Of a stretch of DNA of 29,033 bases, positions 1-11,812 are shown piece by piece; position 1 is the first letter of the stretch, and each line of letters starts with the position of its first letter. Made by a program: the position numbers and the translations under genes. The notes beneath the pieces are model-generated. The model did no database searches and had not been told where the DNA came from. It worked only from the letters and a program-made list of their open reading frames with translations. Origin of the DNA: Ophryocystis elektroscirrha (Eukaryota > Apicomplexa > Conoidasida > Neogregarinorida > Ophryocystidae); contig JAQIFP010000024.1 of the NCBI GenBank assembly GCA_030141585.1, positions 1-29,033 of the forward strand. Reading direction: 5' to 3'.

Positions 1-651
1 CTTAATTATATTTCATTACAGTTCAATCGTTCTTTTCATATTTGTCAAAGTACTATTTAACCATGAAATTTTAAATTATAATCAATAAATAATTCTAGTA
101 GTACAAAATCAATATCAAACATAGAGAGTTTTTAACTACAGTATAAAAATCCATAAAATGTCAAGCTGAAGTACCCAGAAAGCTTCAAATTTTACATAAT
201 AATACGATTCCTTCTTAAAACCCTTATTATTTTTTAATAATTACAGTTACAAGAACACTATAAACAAGAAAAAACCTACTGTTTAACGCATAATATTTTA
301 CGAAACTTTTATATTGATATAATAACAGATATTGGTTTATAAACTGTTGCTAAACTAGTTATAAGTTTTACTATATCTAGATTTACTGTTTTTACGTTTA
401 TAACTATTATAATTTATATGATTATAACATTAAAAGTCAAATTTATAATATTCTTAATTTATTTGTTCGTAGTTATTGTTGTGAAACATGGGTTCAGCTT
501 AATAGTTGTTCAATTCACTAATTTGATCAATTTAAAATAATTTGTTTTATATTAGGTAAGCATACAGTGAAAAAAAGACATACTTTTATTAAGCTTTTTT
601 TGAAACCTTAGATATATTATTAATTTTTTATAAATTACTACAGAAACTTTT
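1..651. other. AT-rich stretch without a supported gene
   Basis: I see no convincing coding exon here. A possible non-coding leader intron lies at 556-643 on the + strand (donor GTAAGC, acceptor CTACAG), nine bases before the ATG of the next gene. The sequence upstream of that donor has stops in the joining frame and no ATG, so if spliced it would be 5' UTR. A short open piece after an acceptor-like site near base 20 could be the last exon of a gene outside the window, but it is too short to call. Confidence 0.5.
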
Positions 652-1319
652 ATGATCAATCCAATTAATCATAATAATCATCAAACTGATGGAAAATATT
701 ATATTAAATCTATACTTCTTGATAATCGTAAAATTGAAACTAAAGGAATTGGAAAATTTATGAGATTAAGAGTAATTTAACCAACTGATTATCAAAATTT
801 TATAAAGGCTTTAATGTCTCGAGCTTTGAAGTATCAAGAACAATTTATTGCACTAGCTGAGGAACTTAATAAGCCAAAAAGTATATATTTGGGAAATGAC
901 ACAAATAATATTGATCTAAAACAATTAGAGTTACCAGCAAAATTTAATATTAACATGCTTCCAATGCATATCAAAAAATATTGTAAGCTTAGCAAAACTA
1001 AAGAAAATTTGTATTTATCATTTTTCCTATTTAGATTTGGATATTACGGAGCATCCAATGAAACTATTTTCATTTACATCAATTTCTTCACCATTCTATA
1101 AAGGTTTTTTAGGTAAACTTATATTATTCTTACGTATAATTAGAAAATCAGTCACTTCATGAAGATTTCAATTTGGAAGCTAATATGTTTTCAAAAGGAC
1201 TGGAATTTACAACAAAAACCATTAAAAACTCTGATTCACCAGAAATGTCTAAATCCCCCAAAAAAAAAAAGTTTAAACTTGCTAAGCCTCGATTAAGAAG
1301 CAAAAGGACGCTAGCTTGA
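652..1319 (+). CDS. Unrecognised protein with a Lys/Arg-rich C-terminus, 4 exons
   Basis: I do not recognise this protein. Exons are 652-771, 808-982, 1035-1112 and 1144-1319, separated by introns of 36, 52 and 31 nt, giving 182 residues. The three junctions keep phase and each has a GT-AG pair. The second uses a perfect GTAAGC donor at 983, and splicing there moves the reading frame from a stop-bound frame into one that stays open to the stop codon. The middle (about residues 40-65) looks helical and charged. The last 25 residues are strongly basic (SPKKKKFKLAKPRLRSKR), which could be a nuclear localisation signal or a nucleic-acid-binding tail. It is convergent with the K+ channel gene, with 142 bp between the stops. 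The start is the first ATG after an in-frame stop upstream of a possible leader intron. Function is unknown. Confidence 0.62.
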
Positions 1320-1461
1320 TAAATTGTTTTAGTTTGATGTTTTAATGACATAAATGAAATCTCCTGACAGAAGTTTTGTTTCTATGGGCGGACATGATAT
1401 AACGAGATACATTTTTTCTTCAGATATCAAATTTGCATCTGAAAAAAAAAATTCAAAATAT

Positions 1462-4400
1462 CTATGATTTTTTACCATCATAATTATGAGGACGGTACAA
1501 TGCTATGGGAATTTTATTTTTGTACTGTACGTAATAAGTATATAGTGAACCAAAATCTATGTTATAAAATGATGCACTAACATTTTCGAGCAAGATAAGA
1601 GGTTTTTTAGGATTTGAAGATGAATAAGTTGAAGATCCAAATATAAAATTGTCTATAATGGATGGATTGACACTATATTGCGATACAGGATAAGAAAACA
1701 TAATCAAACTATACAAGGCTTCTTCTAGTATAACTCTGCCACTCATGTATTCAGGATGGTACACATGAGCTCCGATTGATAACCAAAGTTCTTCTGCACC
1801 TCTGTTCGAAAAAATTTTTCTGTGTAATTGTGCGCTGAGGCAGTGATAATGTATTTGTTCTGCTGATCGCAATTCTAATGCTACAAAAGGTTCATGAGAT
1901 TTTTCTGATTCATTAGAAAAATGATTTTCTCGATTAGTGTGATACAATGTATAAATCAAATCTCTTATGATTAACACTTGATTTTGTTTGTTTTGGAAAG
2001 TTATAGGTTCAAGATGACTGCAGTCAAAAACGCAACAGTTTTTAGCCTAATAAATAATTAAAGTTATTTCTTCAATTACTTCAAAAACACCTGCTCTTAT
2101 CAAATCCGATGTGTATATTCCAGAACCTTTTACCCAAACACAAATATCGCTATACTTGTCTAAAAGACCCAGAGACGACTGTGTTTCTTTTAAAGTTAAC
2201 AGCACGATATTGTAATTGCTTGTGTGTCTAACAGTTTGAAGGAATGTCTCTATACCTCTAAGTTAAGCTGATTGATTAATATTAATTACCTGGGCCAGCC
2301 ACAAACAAGAAGAAGATTGTTGGATGGATTTTTGAATATGTTCTTTTGCGCGAAGACATAACTTTCAGCTATAAAAATTCCAGAGAAACATTTTTCAGCG
2401 TTAGTTGTTTCGGTTAATACACTTTTGCTATCTTGAATATCATCTATTGTTGAGAGCTGACTCATAGGAGTTTGTAAATTAAGTTGAGCTTTTATTTTAT
2501 TGTGAGGCTTTTTGTATTTCCTTGAAACATGAAGAAAGTTGTTGTTTATACAATTTAGCAAATGCATATCAATACATTCAAGAGATTTTATCTAAACGAA
2601 AATAATATTGATATGAATTTACATCAAGTATGGTTGCTAAACATGGAGCCAGTACCAAAGCTGCGTAAAAATGTTTCGATCCAATGCTTTCGCCTATTAC
2701 GTAATGAAGTGTATTTAATATAAATTCCTGCACATAACATGAAATTTATTAAGCTTACTTGTGACGATAAAGCGACGCCTATGAGATAAACTTTGTATTT
2801 GATTAGTAAATATTGTGCTAATATACGAAACTCCAAGCCGTAAAAACATTCGGGAAACTCAAATTGATAAATACGATAACGGGAGCCTTTTAAATATAAT
2901 ATGTAGTTTGTGTTAAGTTGTTCTGAATGAAATTCACTTGCAAAATTTTCAAAATACGGTGAGTGAAACAAGTTTAATATTAATGTGGAAAATCCGGGGC
3001 ATCCAGCACAAGATTTTCCAAGCAGTTTAAAAGTTGTATTTCTGAGAGAGACAAGCTAAAGAAATATAATATTAATGAATTTACGTGATATGCGCTGCCA
3101 GTAATAATGGGATTTATTATATCATAATTTAATTGTATGAATAGAGGAATTTTAGGCCAACAAACTTGCTGTGAAGCCGAAAACTGTATGTAGGTGTTTT
3201 GATCTTCAAAGAATAACTCATCTTCAGTATCCAAATATTTGATGTTTTCACTATTTGGTTTAATAGTTGATACCCGCCCAACAACAATAATTAGACTTGA
3301 CTTCATTAAGTGCTAAGCTTATTTTTCAGAAATGTTTGAGTGATTACTTTTATAACATTTAGTGGAGATCCTGTATTTTGCATAGCACAGATCCGAAACT
3401 TGCATTTGTTATATGCAACACGAATCAAATCTTGATATTGTAGAACTGGTTCAGGTGTAATAATTAGGATTTTTCCGTTAAAACGAGAGTGACAATTACT
3501 TAATTCATGGCATATGACTATCTAAAAATTTTATAATATCAGCATCAATTACAAGCTGTTTTAAATTTACTGGTCCAAGAATAATTATGAAATGATCACT
3601 GTCTCTGGGAATAACACCTATCACATAAGGCGGCGTCTAAAGCAATATATAAAAAATTTCCGAATTTACTTGTAAGGCGCTCAGAAATTTTTGAATATAT
3701 GTTGGCAAAAAAACCAATGCAATTATTATACTTAACATAACAATAATTTTTGAGATTTTTTCACATGGAGTAAAATCTCCATAACCAACTAAAAGATATG
3801 CGTATAGCAAAATTTTATACCTGTAGAAATTGTAACTACTGAAAAATATATGTAATCAGTCAAAGTGTTGAATTTTGAGGTAATAGTAGATTCCAATAAA
3901 AACATGACTGAAGCAAACCTATATTGTTGCAGTAAAGTGAGAAAGATAATTACATCAATATTAAAACAGTTACTCCTACAAATAAGGATACAATTTGTAA
4001 GCGAGCATTATTTATCCAGGGCATAACGCTGGTAAGTGTTTTATCTATTCGAACCAATTTAAAAAATCGTAAGCTTCCAGCCTGCAGGTTTTTTTAAGAA
4101 TCTTGAGACTCACGTATAGTAAATATTCTTGAGGTGAAATATTGAACAGACAATAAGTACAAACTTTCGCTACAGGTAACGTTAGTAAATCAATTAATGA
4201 GCTGAAGTCCACTAAAAATCTAAAAAAAATAGTATAAATAAAGCATACTTGAACAGATTGCAACTTGAGAATATAAGAATAATAAAATTCCACGTAATAA
4301 TCCAAGAAAAAGCACCATCAACTATTTTATATGAGCTAGGAATAGGTAAAAAAGTCCATGGACCCGTTGTGTTATCTCGGAAAACGTAATTTGTATACCA

Positions 4401-5150
4401 AACAAAAATTATGCACCAGCATATATTGTGTAATACTACAGTAATTTGAAAAACTGGATACTCAGAAATGTTTGTAGCTCGTTTTGCAACAAATGAATTA
4501 ATTCTTTTGAACGTTTCAGAATTAAATTTATGCGAATTTTCATGAAACAATGAATTTTCGGAAATTTCTTTTGAAGAGCAGCATTTAGAGTTATAAGGTT
4601 CTTTTGTAATTGAATTATAAATTTTAACATTTTTAGGAAGAAGATTTGATACATCTGCACTCATGGCCCTTGGAATTAATGTTTCAAATAAACTTCTTTC
4701 ATGGGCAACTGTATTACATCGCTTTATTGTAAATATGTCAGTTGAATCAGTGCTTGTTATCAAAGGGACATTGTATACGTAAACTTTATTGATATTTAGG
4801 CTATTTTCAGGTTTTTTTTTGGTAAAAATGTTTGCTAGTAAATTTTGAATATTTGTTTTAACATTTGCTTCAAAATTCGAAACGTTCAAAATCATCCAGA
4901 CAACAAAGAAGATCAATACATATATGACAAAAGCGGCAAAAAATGAATATACTTCTAATCCTTTATTCAGGAGAAACGTCTGATAAGCGCAACTACTCAG
5001 TAAGCTGATACTAATTAGACTTTTGATAACGAATTTAACAAGTTCGCATATACAAGCAAATCTCGTCATAAAAGGTTGCTTACAATAGTTTTCTGTAATT
5101 ACATTATCGTGCACGTTAAAAGTAGAAATACATTTATCTACAGAATGCAT
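1462..5150 (-). CDS. Slo/BK-type potassium channel with RCK domains, 13 exons
   Basis: This is a membrane K+ channel of the calcium-activated (Slo/BK) type, about 1,101 residues. Exons in coding order: 5150-4249, 4219-4114, 4081-3954, 3918-3821, 3788-3670, 3636-3553, 3521-3348, 3312-3085, 3055-2759, 2727-2623, 2591-2290, 2257-2080, 2046-1462. All 12 introns are 29-35 nt and all keep phase. Hydrophobic segments occur at about residues 30-95 and 230-300. An S4-like stretch (LRFFKLVRIDK) is followed by the pore helix and the K+ selectivity filter TVGYGD at residues 411-416. After the pore comes an RCK-type cytoplasmic region (HFIIILGPVNL, then IVICHELS), a second block (KVYLIGVAL, then EFILNTLHYVIGES) and a tail containing HPEYMSGRVI, which resembles the end of Slo channels. 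The family match is knowledge-based. Calcium or voltage gating is inferred. It shares a 344-bp upstream region with the divergent U1A-like gene. Confidence 0.88.
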
Positions 5151-5494
5151 TTTTTCTTGTTTTAAAATATAATTGAGTAAAACTATAAAAGAATAAAAAA
5201 ATTCTTCAACTTTCGCATGTCTTATAAAATTACTGGTTATTGAAGAAACAACCGTTTATTATGAAATTGGCTAAAATGACGGTACTACGTATAGTCAAAG
5301 ACATTTTTTTAAAATTATAAATTATTTTAAGTTTGCAGTCAATACACATATTACTTAAATAAGTTTAATCTTGTTCAATCAATTTTTTTTAAATATTGAG
5401 GCAACATAAATCATTGAAGGTAGCAGTCCTGTAAATTCGGTTAATTCTAAGGAATTTCTTTTTAAGTTATGTTATTTTGGAAGTTAAATAAATA
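5151..5494. promoter_or_regulatory. Divergent intergenic region between K+ channel and U1A-like gene
   Basis: This 344-bp AT-rich spacer separates two genes read away from each other, so it must carry both promoters. I see T and A runs but no motif I can name, and no RNA gene. Confidence 0.4.
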
Positions 5495-7805
5495 ATGACG
5501 TCTAATATAACTCCTTTTTCTTTGCAAGAAGTAGTTGCTGACAAAACTTCAAAAAATAGAACACTTTATGTAAAAAATTTAAATTCAAAGATTAAGTTGA
5601 ATGGTAAGATTGAAATATGCGAACTTTGTTATATTTAATAATATAATTAATTGATAGTAAAGGCGCTTTAATAAATTATCTTAATAATCTTAACTTTTGT
5701 AGTTTTAAAAAAAGAACTTTTAGCAATTTTTGAAAACTTTGGAAAAGTTATTCAAATTGTTGCAATGAGCTCTTTTTGGCGGAGAGGTCAAGCTTGGATT
5801 ATTTTTGCTGATCAAGAGTCAGCCGACAAAGCTTTAAATCAACTTCAAGGATTCCCTTACTCTGGGAAAAAAATGGTATTATTTTTTGTAGTATTATTCA
5901 TTGATAATTAAGATTCAGAAAATAATTTGAAAATTTAATTTTTTTAGATAATTCAATATGCTAGAGAAAAGTCTGATATTGTTTTGAAAGAAGAAAACAA
6001 TTACAAGCCTAGACCTCCAGGACCAAGAAAACCTAGAGCTATCATTGAGCGGGAAAAAAAACTGCAACAGCAACTTCAACAATTTCAGCAAATTATGATG
6101 CATTATCTTCAAACACAAAACATAGATATAGCAAATAAAGATAAAGACAAGTCACAAAATGCTTTACCTTTAAATTTGATACCTCCACAACTTGCCGCTG
6201 TGATGATGTCTCAATTAGCATCCGTCCAAAACGTCAAACCGAATGACGCCTCGGTTGTTACCACACAGCCTTTAGAATCCCAGAATAACTCGCAATTCCC
6301 TGAATTTGATCAACATGCTATTCATAATTCTATAATGTCGAAAGACGCTGTTGTGGCTGCTGCAACTGCCGCAGCTGCACAAGCTGCCGAAGCTGGTAAG
6401 TTATAGGACAAAGTCATGATTAAAATAGCTAAAAAACGAGAAGCTAATTTAAATTTATCAAGATTTGATTCACAAAACTTTCACAAAGGTAATTTTAATA
6501 GAATATAATGTAATCAATTGTATGCTTATGTTAAAAGGTTTTTGTTTTAGAAACAGGGGCACCCGCAAACTTGAAAGCTCCAGCAGTATTTTCAAATTTG
6601 CCTAATACATATCAAAACGTAGGAGCTGGGCAGATACCATCATTTCCTCCAACCAATCCTGTTAGCTTGCCTTTTCAACCTTCAGGTCCTATGGCTTATC
6701 AAGGAGGAATGCCTTTAAATGTTTTTCAAAAAGCACCTCCGCCTCCTCCATTAGGATTTAAGGGCGGACCTAGTCCAAATTTTAGTAATGGGCCTTCTAT
6801 AACTGGCTTCCAGAATGTAGCTTCTTCATTTCAATCTGGTCATATGCCTGGTTTCCAGCAAAACCCAGTACTTGGGTTTCAGGCAGCGCCTCCTCCACCA
6901 GGCTTCCAGGGTTCTCCAGGTTTTCAAGGTTCTCCAGAATTTCAAGCACCTCCAGGGTTTCAAAATTCTCCAGAATTTCAGCCACCTCCAGGTTTTCAAA
7001 CAAATTTGAATATGCAGAGTTTTAAAACGCCATCTATACATGTCCCTAATATTCAACGAACTCAACAGCACCCTTCTAATTTTGCTAGCCATTCAGCGGC
7101 TAGCAATTTCCCGGTGCCTCCTGTTAAAGCAGCCATGTTTGCTGGGAGTTCACCTTCATTTTGCCCACCTCAATCAGGTTACTCTTCTAACAACTCAAAT
7201 TCAGCTACACCCAACTCAACAAATTCTACTTATAAAGAAGGTATTTTTTTCTTCAATTATCATATGTTTAAGGTTTTATGAACAACCACGGCTCTAATTT
7301 TTCAAATTTTACCCCTTCTACGGTATTATAACAGCTTAATGCAATAAATATGTAGTTTTCAAATGTTGGTTATTCCAATGTTCCTAATCACTTGGTGGAA
7401 AATTTTCATTCAGAACAGTCAAAAACTTCATTTGCTTCAACAAGTAAATCAATTTCACAAAACCCGACTACCTTACCGCTAGAGCTTTTAAATGTATAAA
7501 GAATTTAAAATATATTTTAATAGGCTAAGCCTTGCACGAGTCCAAATAAAACATTATTTGTTGAACAACTTCCTGAAGAGTGTGATTTAAGTATGTTGAA
7601 GATGGTATTCAAGCAATATCCTGGATGTGGTGAAATAAGACATATTCCATCTCAACGCGTAGCACTTGTTGACTATGAATCCATTCCTCAAGCAACTACT
7701 GCGATTAAATGTAAGTTTAACTCGTTTTAAAACAAGTATTTAGACTTGAATAATTTCCCTATACAAGAAAATTGTAGAATTCGTGTATCTTATGCTCAAG
7801 TTTAA
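5495..7805 (+). CDS. U1A/U2B''-type snRNP protein (two RRMs) with long low-complexity linker
   Basis: This is a spliceosomal RNA-binding protein of the U1A/U2B''/SNF family, which binds stem-loops of U1 or U2 snRNA. Exons: 5495-5603, 5703-5875, 5948-6395, 6429-6488, 6551-7240, 7273-7322, 7356-7493, 7524-7710, 7744-7805, giving about 638 residues. RRM1 has RNP2 TLYVKNL (residues 23-29), RNP1 RGQAWIIF (64-71) and the family's QGFP and IQYA segments. RRM2 (about 564-638) begins PNKTLFVEQLPEE, as in U1A, and ends RIRVSYAQV. Usual U1A proteins are about 220-300 residues. Here the linker is some 450 residues long, with a Gln-rich helix (about 115-130), an Ala run, and a Pro/Gly/GFQ repeat block. 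The last junction uses the acceptor at 7743, because other AG sites create an immediate stop. Introns are 30-99 nt. Whether it serves U1, U2 or both cannot be read from the sequence. Confidence 0.9.
6847..7000 (+). repeat. Coding tandem repeat (P-P-G-F-Q type) in U1A-like linker
   Basis: Short imperfect repeats encode PGFQ/PEFQ units spaced by S/P/A-rich pairs (for example PGFQGSPGFQGSPEFQ). The repeat is visible both in the DNA and in the protein and lies between the two RRMs. It resembles a disordered low-complexity linker. Confidence 0.85.
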
Positions 7806-7900
7806 ATTTGTGTTTAGTGGATACAACAAAATTTTTCTTACTGCTCAATTTTTTAATTCAATTTCAACTAAAAAATTACATTTAGTAAACTATAAATATA

Positions 7901-10275
7901 TTACAAGATATCTATTAATTGAAGACGGGTTTGTTCAATTATGGAAGTAGCTTCTTTGGATATTGGCCGATTGAGTTTAGTGCATCTTAAAAAAGTATTT
8001 TGACTGATAACAAAATTTAATTACAATAGGTTTTGTAATACATATACGTTTATAACCACATAGTTGATTATGTTATTCTCACCTATGGCGTTTATAAGTT
8101 TGACGTTTTAAGCATAAATTTGAGCGAAGATTTTGTGCAACCAGTTCTAATATATTTCTTGCAAATAAATCATGAATAGTGACAACCTAAAGAAAATTAT
8201 TTATGGACATTATTACAGCATGACTTGCATCCAGTAAGTTTCCCAGAAATTTTAAAACCTAATGAATTTGAAATTATTATAAAAAATTACAAAAGAAAAT
8301 TTTGGTAAATGGAGCGCAGCATTTCTAATAAATTTTCTGGGCAAGGTACAATGAACTTTAAGCCTATCGCATTGACAATTAGAATTGATCTATCATACCA
8401 GCTTAAAAAAATCTGGATTAACTCGATAAATAAAGAATTTGTTAGATTTATAGTCAGACATTTGACAAATTTAAATTGGTCAATTGATAGATTTGAAACT
8501 ATCCAAGGCAAGAATTTTTTCGCATCATTAGATATTAAAAAAGACAATGCGTCTTCTGTACACATATTATGCATTATAGTATTATATATGCAAAGCTGTT
8601 GGGCATATAAGCACAAATTTCTTACATCAAATTGTAACTTTAAAAGATATTCCATGACATTTGTGTTTGGGCTTAAAATACCATAAGTAAATGCTTTAAA
8701 TAAAGTAGTTTCTGAGCAAATTTTAATAAAAAATTACTTTACATACCAGTGACGTCACTATCGTTATTTTTATCGCAATTTTTGTCAACCGGTGCCATAT
8801 TGTTATTTATTTGGAGACGATTTAGAGCTGATTTAATTTCATTAACGTTAGACTCTGGTAAAATTTTTTCAATTAAGTTTCTGGAAGAAAATCTGAATGA
8901 ATTAGGTTGAGCGGCTGCTAAGTGACCCATCAAAATTTCTTTATCATCGAACAAGTGGATTGTATATATTTTTTCGTCACAGAGTAGAAGTAGAAATAAA
9001 TTACCATTATGCTGCATTGGTGAAATAAATTTCGGTTTTGATTTCATCACATATTTTACTGTATTTGAAGTTACTAACACTTTTTCATTTAGCATTCCAG
9101 AAAATGAAATATTAGAGGTTATTTGACGTAAACATATGTCCATATCTAAAAAAAAATTAAAGTCAAGTATGCAAAATAAAATATCAGTTTTAATATTATT
9201 GGTAAAATTACTTGCACCATGTAATTTAGCTTCAGCCGCCAAGTTTGAGGATAGAGCAAACAACTCTGACTGGGAATGTAACTGTTCTTCACGGACTAAA
9301 TTTAAACAATTTGTAATAGTGTGATTTTGAAATTTATAGAACTGGTAAGTATTACAGCTCCACTGAATTAAGAAATGCCATTGAGGTGTTAATTTTCTGT
9401 TCGGAGTAACAACTTGTACTGATTTGATTACGGAAGAATTTTTAAATACTTTCCTCAAGCTAATTGGATTTAATGTATTGTTTCCAAAAGAGTAAAATCC
9501 AATAATGTTTGGCGTTGTCCACGCACAAATTATCAAATAGTCATTTTCTTTGAAATACACTATATCCCAAAGATGACTTAAATTAGGAATAGATTTTAAC
9601 AATAAAGTAGAACTATTTGTAGGTTTGAAAGAATGAGGTGATATCATTTGTAGTTTTAAACCATTTGAAGCTTTTAGACTTAAAACGCTTAACAAATCAC
9701 ATTCGGGTATGTATAAAGATGTAAGATATTGTTCATCATCTTTTAGCTAAGAAGAAAATATTTTTTAACCGTATTTATATACCTGAAAAGTTTGAGATAT
9801 TTTAAATTTAAGGGAAGCGGAATACGATAATTTCATTGAAGGTTTTGCTTCCTGTGTACGATTCTTCTCTACATCGAAGTCTATCAATTGACATTTTGCG
9901 ACAGCATTTGAAAGATCATTTTTATGATAAAATAAAATAAGAGATGAAGGAACTTTGCTGCCAATTTGCAATTTAGGATACTTCTAATAAGATAATGATA
10001 TAAATATTTAAATAATTTACTTTTATATCAAGTTCTGAAGAAGTTTTGATTTGATGAACAATCAAACTTTTTATTGAGGTCGTTGAGCAATTTAAGATCA
10101 GTAATTTGTAATACTGGAGAATATTATTGAGTGTATTCTTTTCACATTTTACACAAGAAATAAAATCATCATGTATTAAAAAACAAAAATTATTAAAATT
10201 ATTGTGCTCAACACGATTGATATTAGCGGTGTGCTTAATTAGAAGTTTTGCTTTCTGTAAGTTTATAGAGCACAT
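7901..10275 (-). CDS. Putative Utp12-domain protein (possible SSU processome component), 8 exons
   Basis: Exons in coding order: 10275-10021, 9983-9783, 9746-8747, 8711-8399, 8363-8291, 8258-8217, 8186-8083, 8003-7901, giving about 696 residues. Introns are 30-37 nt except the last (79 nt). All junctions keep phase. The intron at 8364-8398 is needed: it moves the frame so that three further exons join into one open reading frame. The first 450 residues are beta-rich with alternating hydrophobics, as in a degenerate propeller, but I see no clean WD signatures. The C-terminal 150 residues are helical: IELIQIFLSWLKVHC, then VLKFLGNLLDA, then LFARNILELVAQNL. This resembles the Utp12 domain of small-subunit processome proteins such as Utp5/WDR43. 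That assignment is tentative; another propeller-plus-helical nucleolar or scaffold protein is possible. It is convergent with the U1A-like gene, with 95 bp between the stops. Confidence 0.62.
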
Positions 10276-10450
10276 TCAAAGAATTTCTGTTCATAACTGT
10301 CAAGCAGCTATTATTTTTTATATAAATTTTTGAACAATAAATAAATAAATAAATGTTTAATAAAACAATAAATTTGTCTTAAATGTTTTTAAATATTTAA
10401 GCTAAATTAAAACATGGCTATTACCATATAAATAAATTAAATTTTTAAAA

Positions 10451-11518
10451 TTAGTGTACACATTCTTTTCCTGTGCAAGCATAGGTTACTGTATATTCAA
10501 CCAAAGGAGATGCAAATACAGTTTGTGCGCAGGTTTTTCCTGTCATATAGAAATGTTCAGGGCAGACGATCTTGGGTTCAGAGTATCGTGCACATTTCTC
10601 TCCAAGATCTTTTGTATGTTCTGGGCAGAACCATTGTGGTGGAGCGTAATCAATATTTAAACATTCGCTTTCTTTGTTTGCTTCTAAATAACCTTCTGGA
10701 CATTGAGCATATGCTGGTGCATAAACATCATGATATCCTCCTGGTTTTACTATAGGAGGAACAATAACATTTTTCTCGCATTCTTTTCCCGTGAATATTC
10801 CGTCTTTTGGACAGCTGGGGCGAGCTTCTTCAGTTATAACACGTTTGCACGTTTCTTGCACTACATATTCTTCAACGGTAGGAGATTCTACAGAAAGGTG
10901 ATACATGTGGGATTCTTTGCCGGAATGACGTAATTGAGTCTCTCCTTTAGTGTATGAGTGATTTTCACTAGGTTTACGAGCTGGGGTACAGTCGAATTTG
11001 ACTTCATGCTGACAGTACTTGCCAATTTTTTGATATTCAGATGGGCATTTGTATATTGGACTTTCAGTTACGACTTTCACGCATAAATCACCCTTCAATA
11101 GTGTTCCTATAGGACATTCATGAACTTCAGGTAAAGCCATTTTTTTGACACATTTGTCTTTTCCCTGTAAAATAAAATTGTCAGGACAGACAAATTCTTG
11201 GTGCACTTTACTAATTTTGATGCAACCTTCCTCTTTTGCTTCATATCCGTAAGGACATTCAGATTTTTTACCAATATATTCAACACACTTTTTGTCAAGT
11301 TTAATTGTACCATGTGGACATATTGAACTAGGTGGAACGACAACTGTTTTGGCGCATCGTTTTCCAATCATATCGAAACCAGCGGGACAGTGCTTTTTAT
11401 AATCAGATTCATCAATAACCTTGGCTTTGCCATAAGTTTCTTCATGCGTTTCAGGTGGGAGTGCCCAAACACCACACATGATGACAGATACTAAAAATAA
11501 TTTTGCTGAAGTTAACAT
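10451..11518 (-). CDS. Oocyst-wall-type Cys-repeat secreted protein
   Basis: This is a secreted structural protein of the apicomplexan oocyst-wall protein (OWP/COWP) type, 355 residues from the ATG at 11518. That start is chosen over the in-frame ATG at 11563 because it opens directly on a signal peptide (MLTSAKLFLVSVIMCGVWAL). The mature part is built of repeated modules of the form C-P-x(n)-G-K-x-C spaced about 10-14 residues apart, for example CPAGFDMIGKRC, CPHGTIKLDKKC and CPEHFYMTGKTC. I count 24 cysteines after the signal peptide, an even number that suits disulphide cross-linking. A His/Ser-rich spacer at about residues 185-215 interrupts the series. Unlike its neighbours it has no intron and is visibly less AT-rich. 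OWPs normally form the tough oocyst wall; that role here is inferred from the repeat pattern. An alternative is another Cys-rich extracellular matrix protein. Confidence 0.87.
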   Translation of the reverse strand: MLTSAKLFLVSVIMCGVWALPPETHEETYGKAKVIDESDYKKHCPAGFDMIGKRCAKTVVVPPSSICPHGTIKLDKKCVEYIGKKSECPYGYEAKEEGCIKISKVHQEFVCPDNFILQGKDKCVKKMALPEVHECPIGTLLKGDLCVKVVTESPIYKCPSEYQKIGKYCQHEVKFDCTPARKPSENHSYTKGETQLRHSGKESHMYHLSVESPTVEEYVVQETCKRVITEEARPSCPKDGIFTGKECEKNVIVPPIVKPGGYHDVYAPAYAQCPEGYLEANKESECLNIDYAPPQWFCPEHTKDLGEKCARYSEPKIVCPEHFYMTGKTCAQTVFASPLVEYTVTYACTGKECVH

Positions 11519-11812
11519 TGTAGCAAGATTTGAAATTATGTTGAATGATGAACACAGATACAACTTCTACTGGATAGAAGCGTATTAAAAACTTCGAGTT
11601 TTCAAAAGTAAATTATTCGAAAAAGCTGTATTTTTCTTCTGAAATAGACATCACAATTTGTATAATTCGTCATAAAGCACACAACTATAAATCTCAAATT
11701 TTGTCAATGTTAAATTTTTTTTTTAAGATTAGCTTTATAAAAAAAATCAATCATTGTAATTTTCAGAAACTACGCTCGAAAAAAAGTTTAATTAAATTGT
11801 CAAAATAGCAAC

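Noticed and set aside
21..59. A possible last exon of an upstream gene after a TTACAG acceptor
   Set aside because: Only about a dozen codons with no recognisable sequence; it cannot be supported without the neighbouring region.
1011..1034. A possible 24-nt intron in the first gene
   Set aside because: It would keep the wrong frame and lead to a stop. The 52-nt intron starting at GTAAGC (983) opens the frame that continues to the end of the gene.
4045..4055. A tRNA B-box-like GGTTCGAA on the minus strand
   Set aside because: No A box or acceptor stem is present, and the bases are coding sequence of the K+ channel S4-like segment.
8309..8686. A 125-codon open frame on the + strand
   Set aside because: It lies opposite exons of the Utp12-like gene, whose minus-strand exons join in phase on both sides. 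The + strand frame has no splice continuation or recognisable domain.
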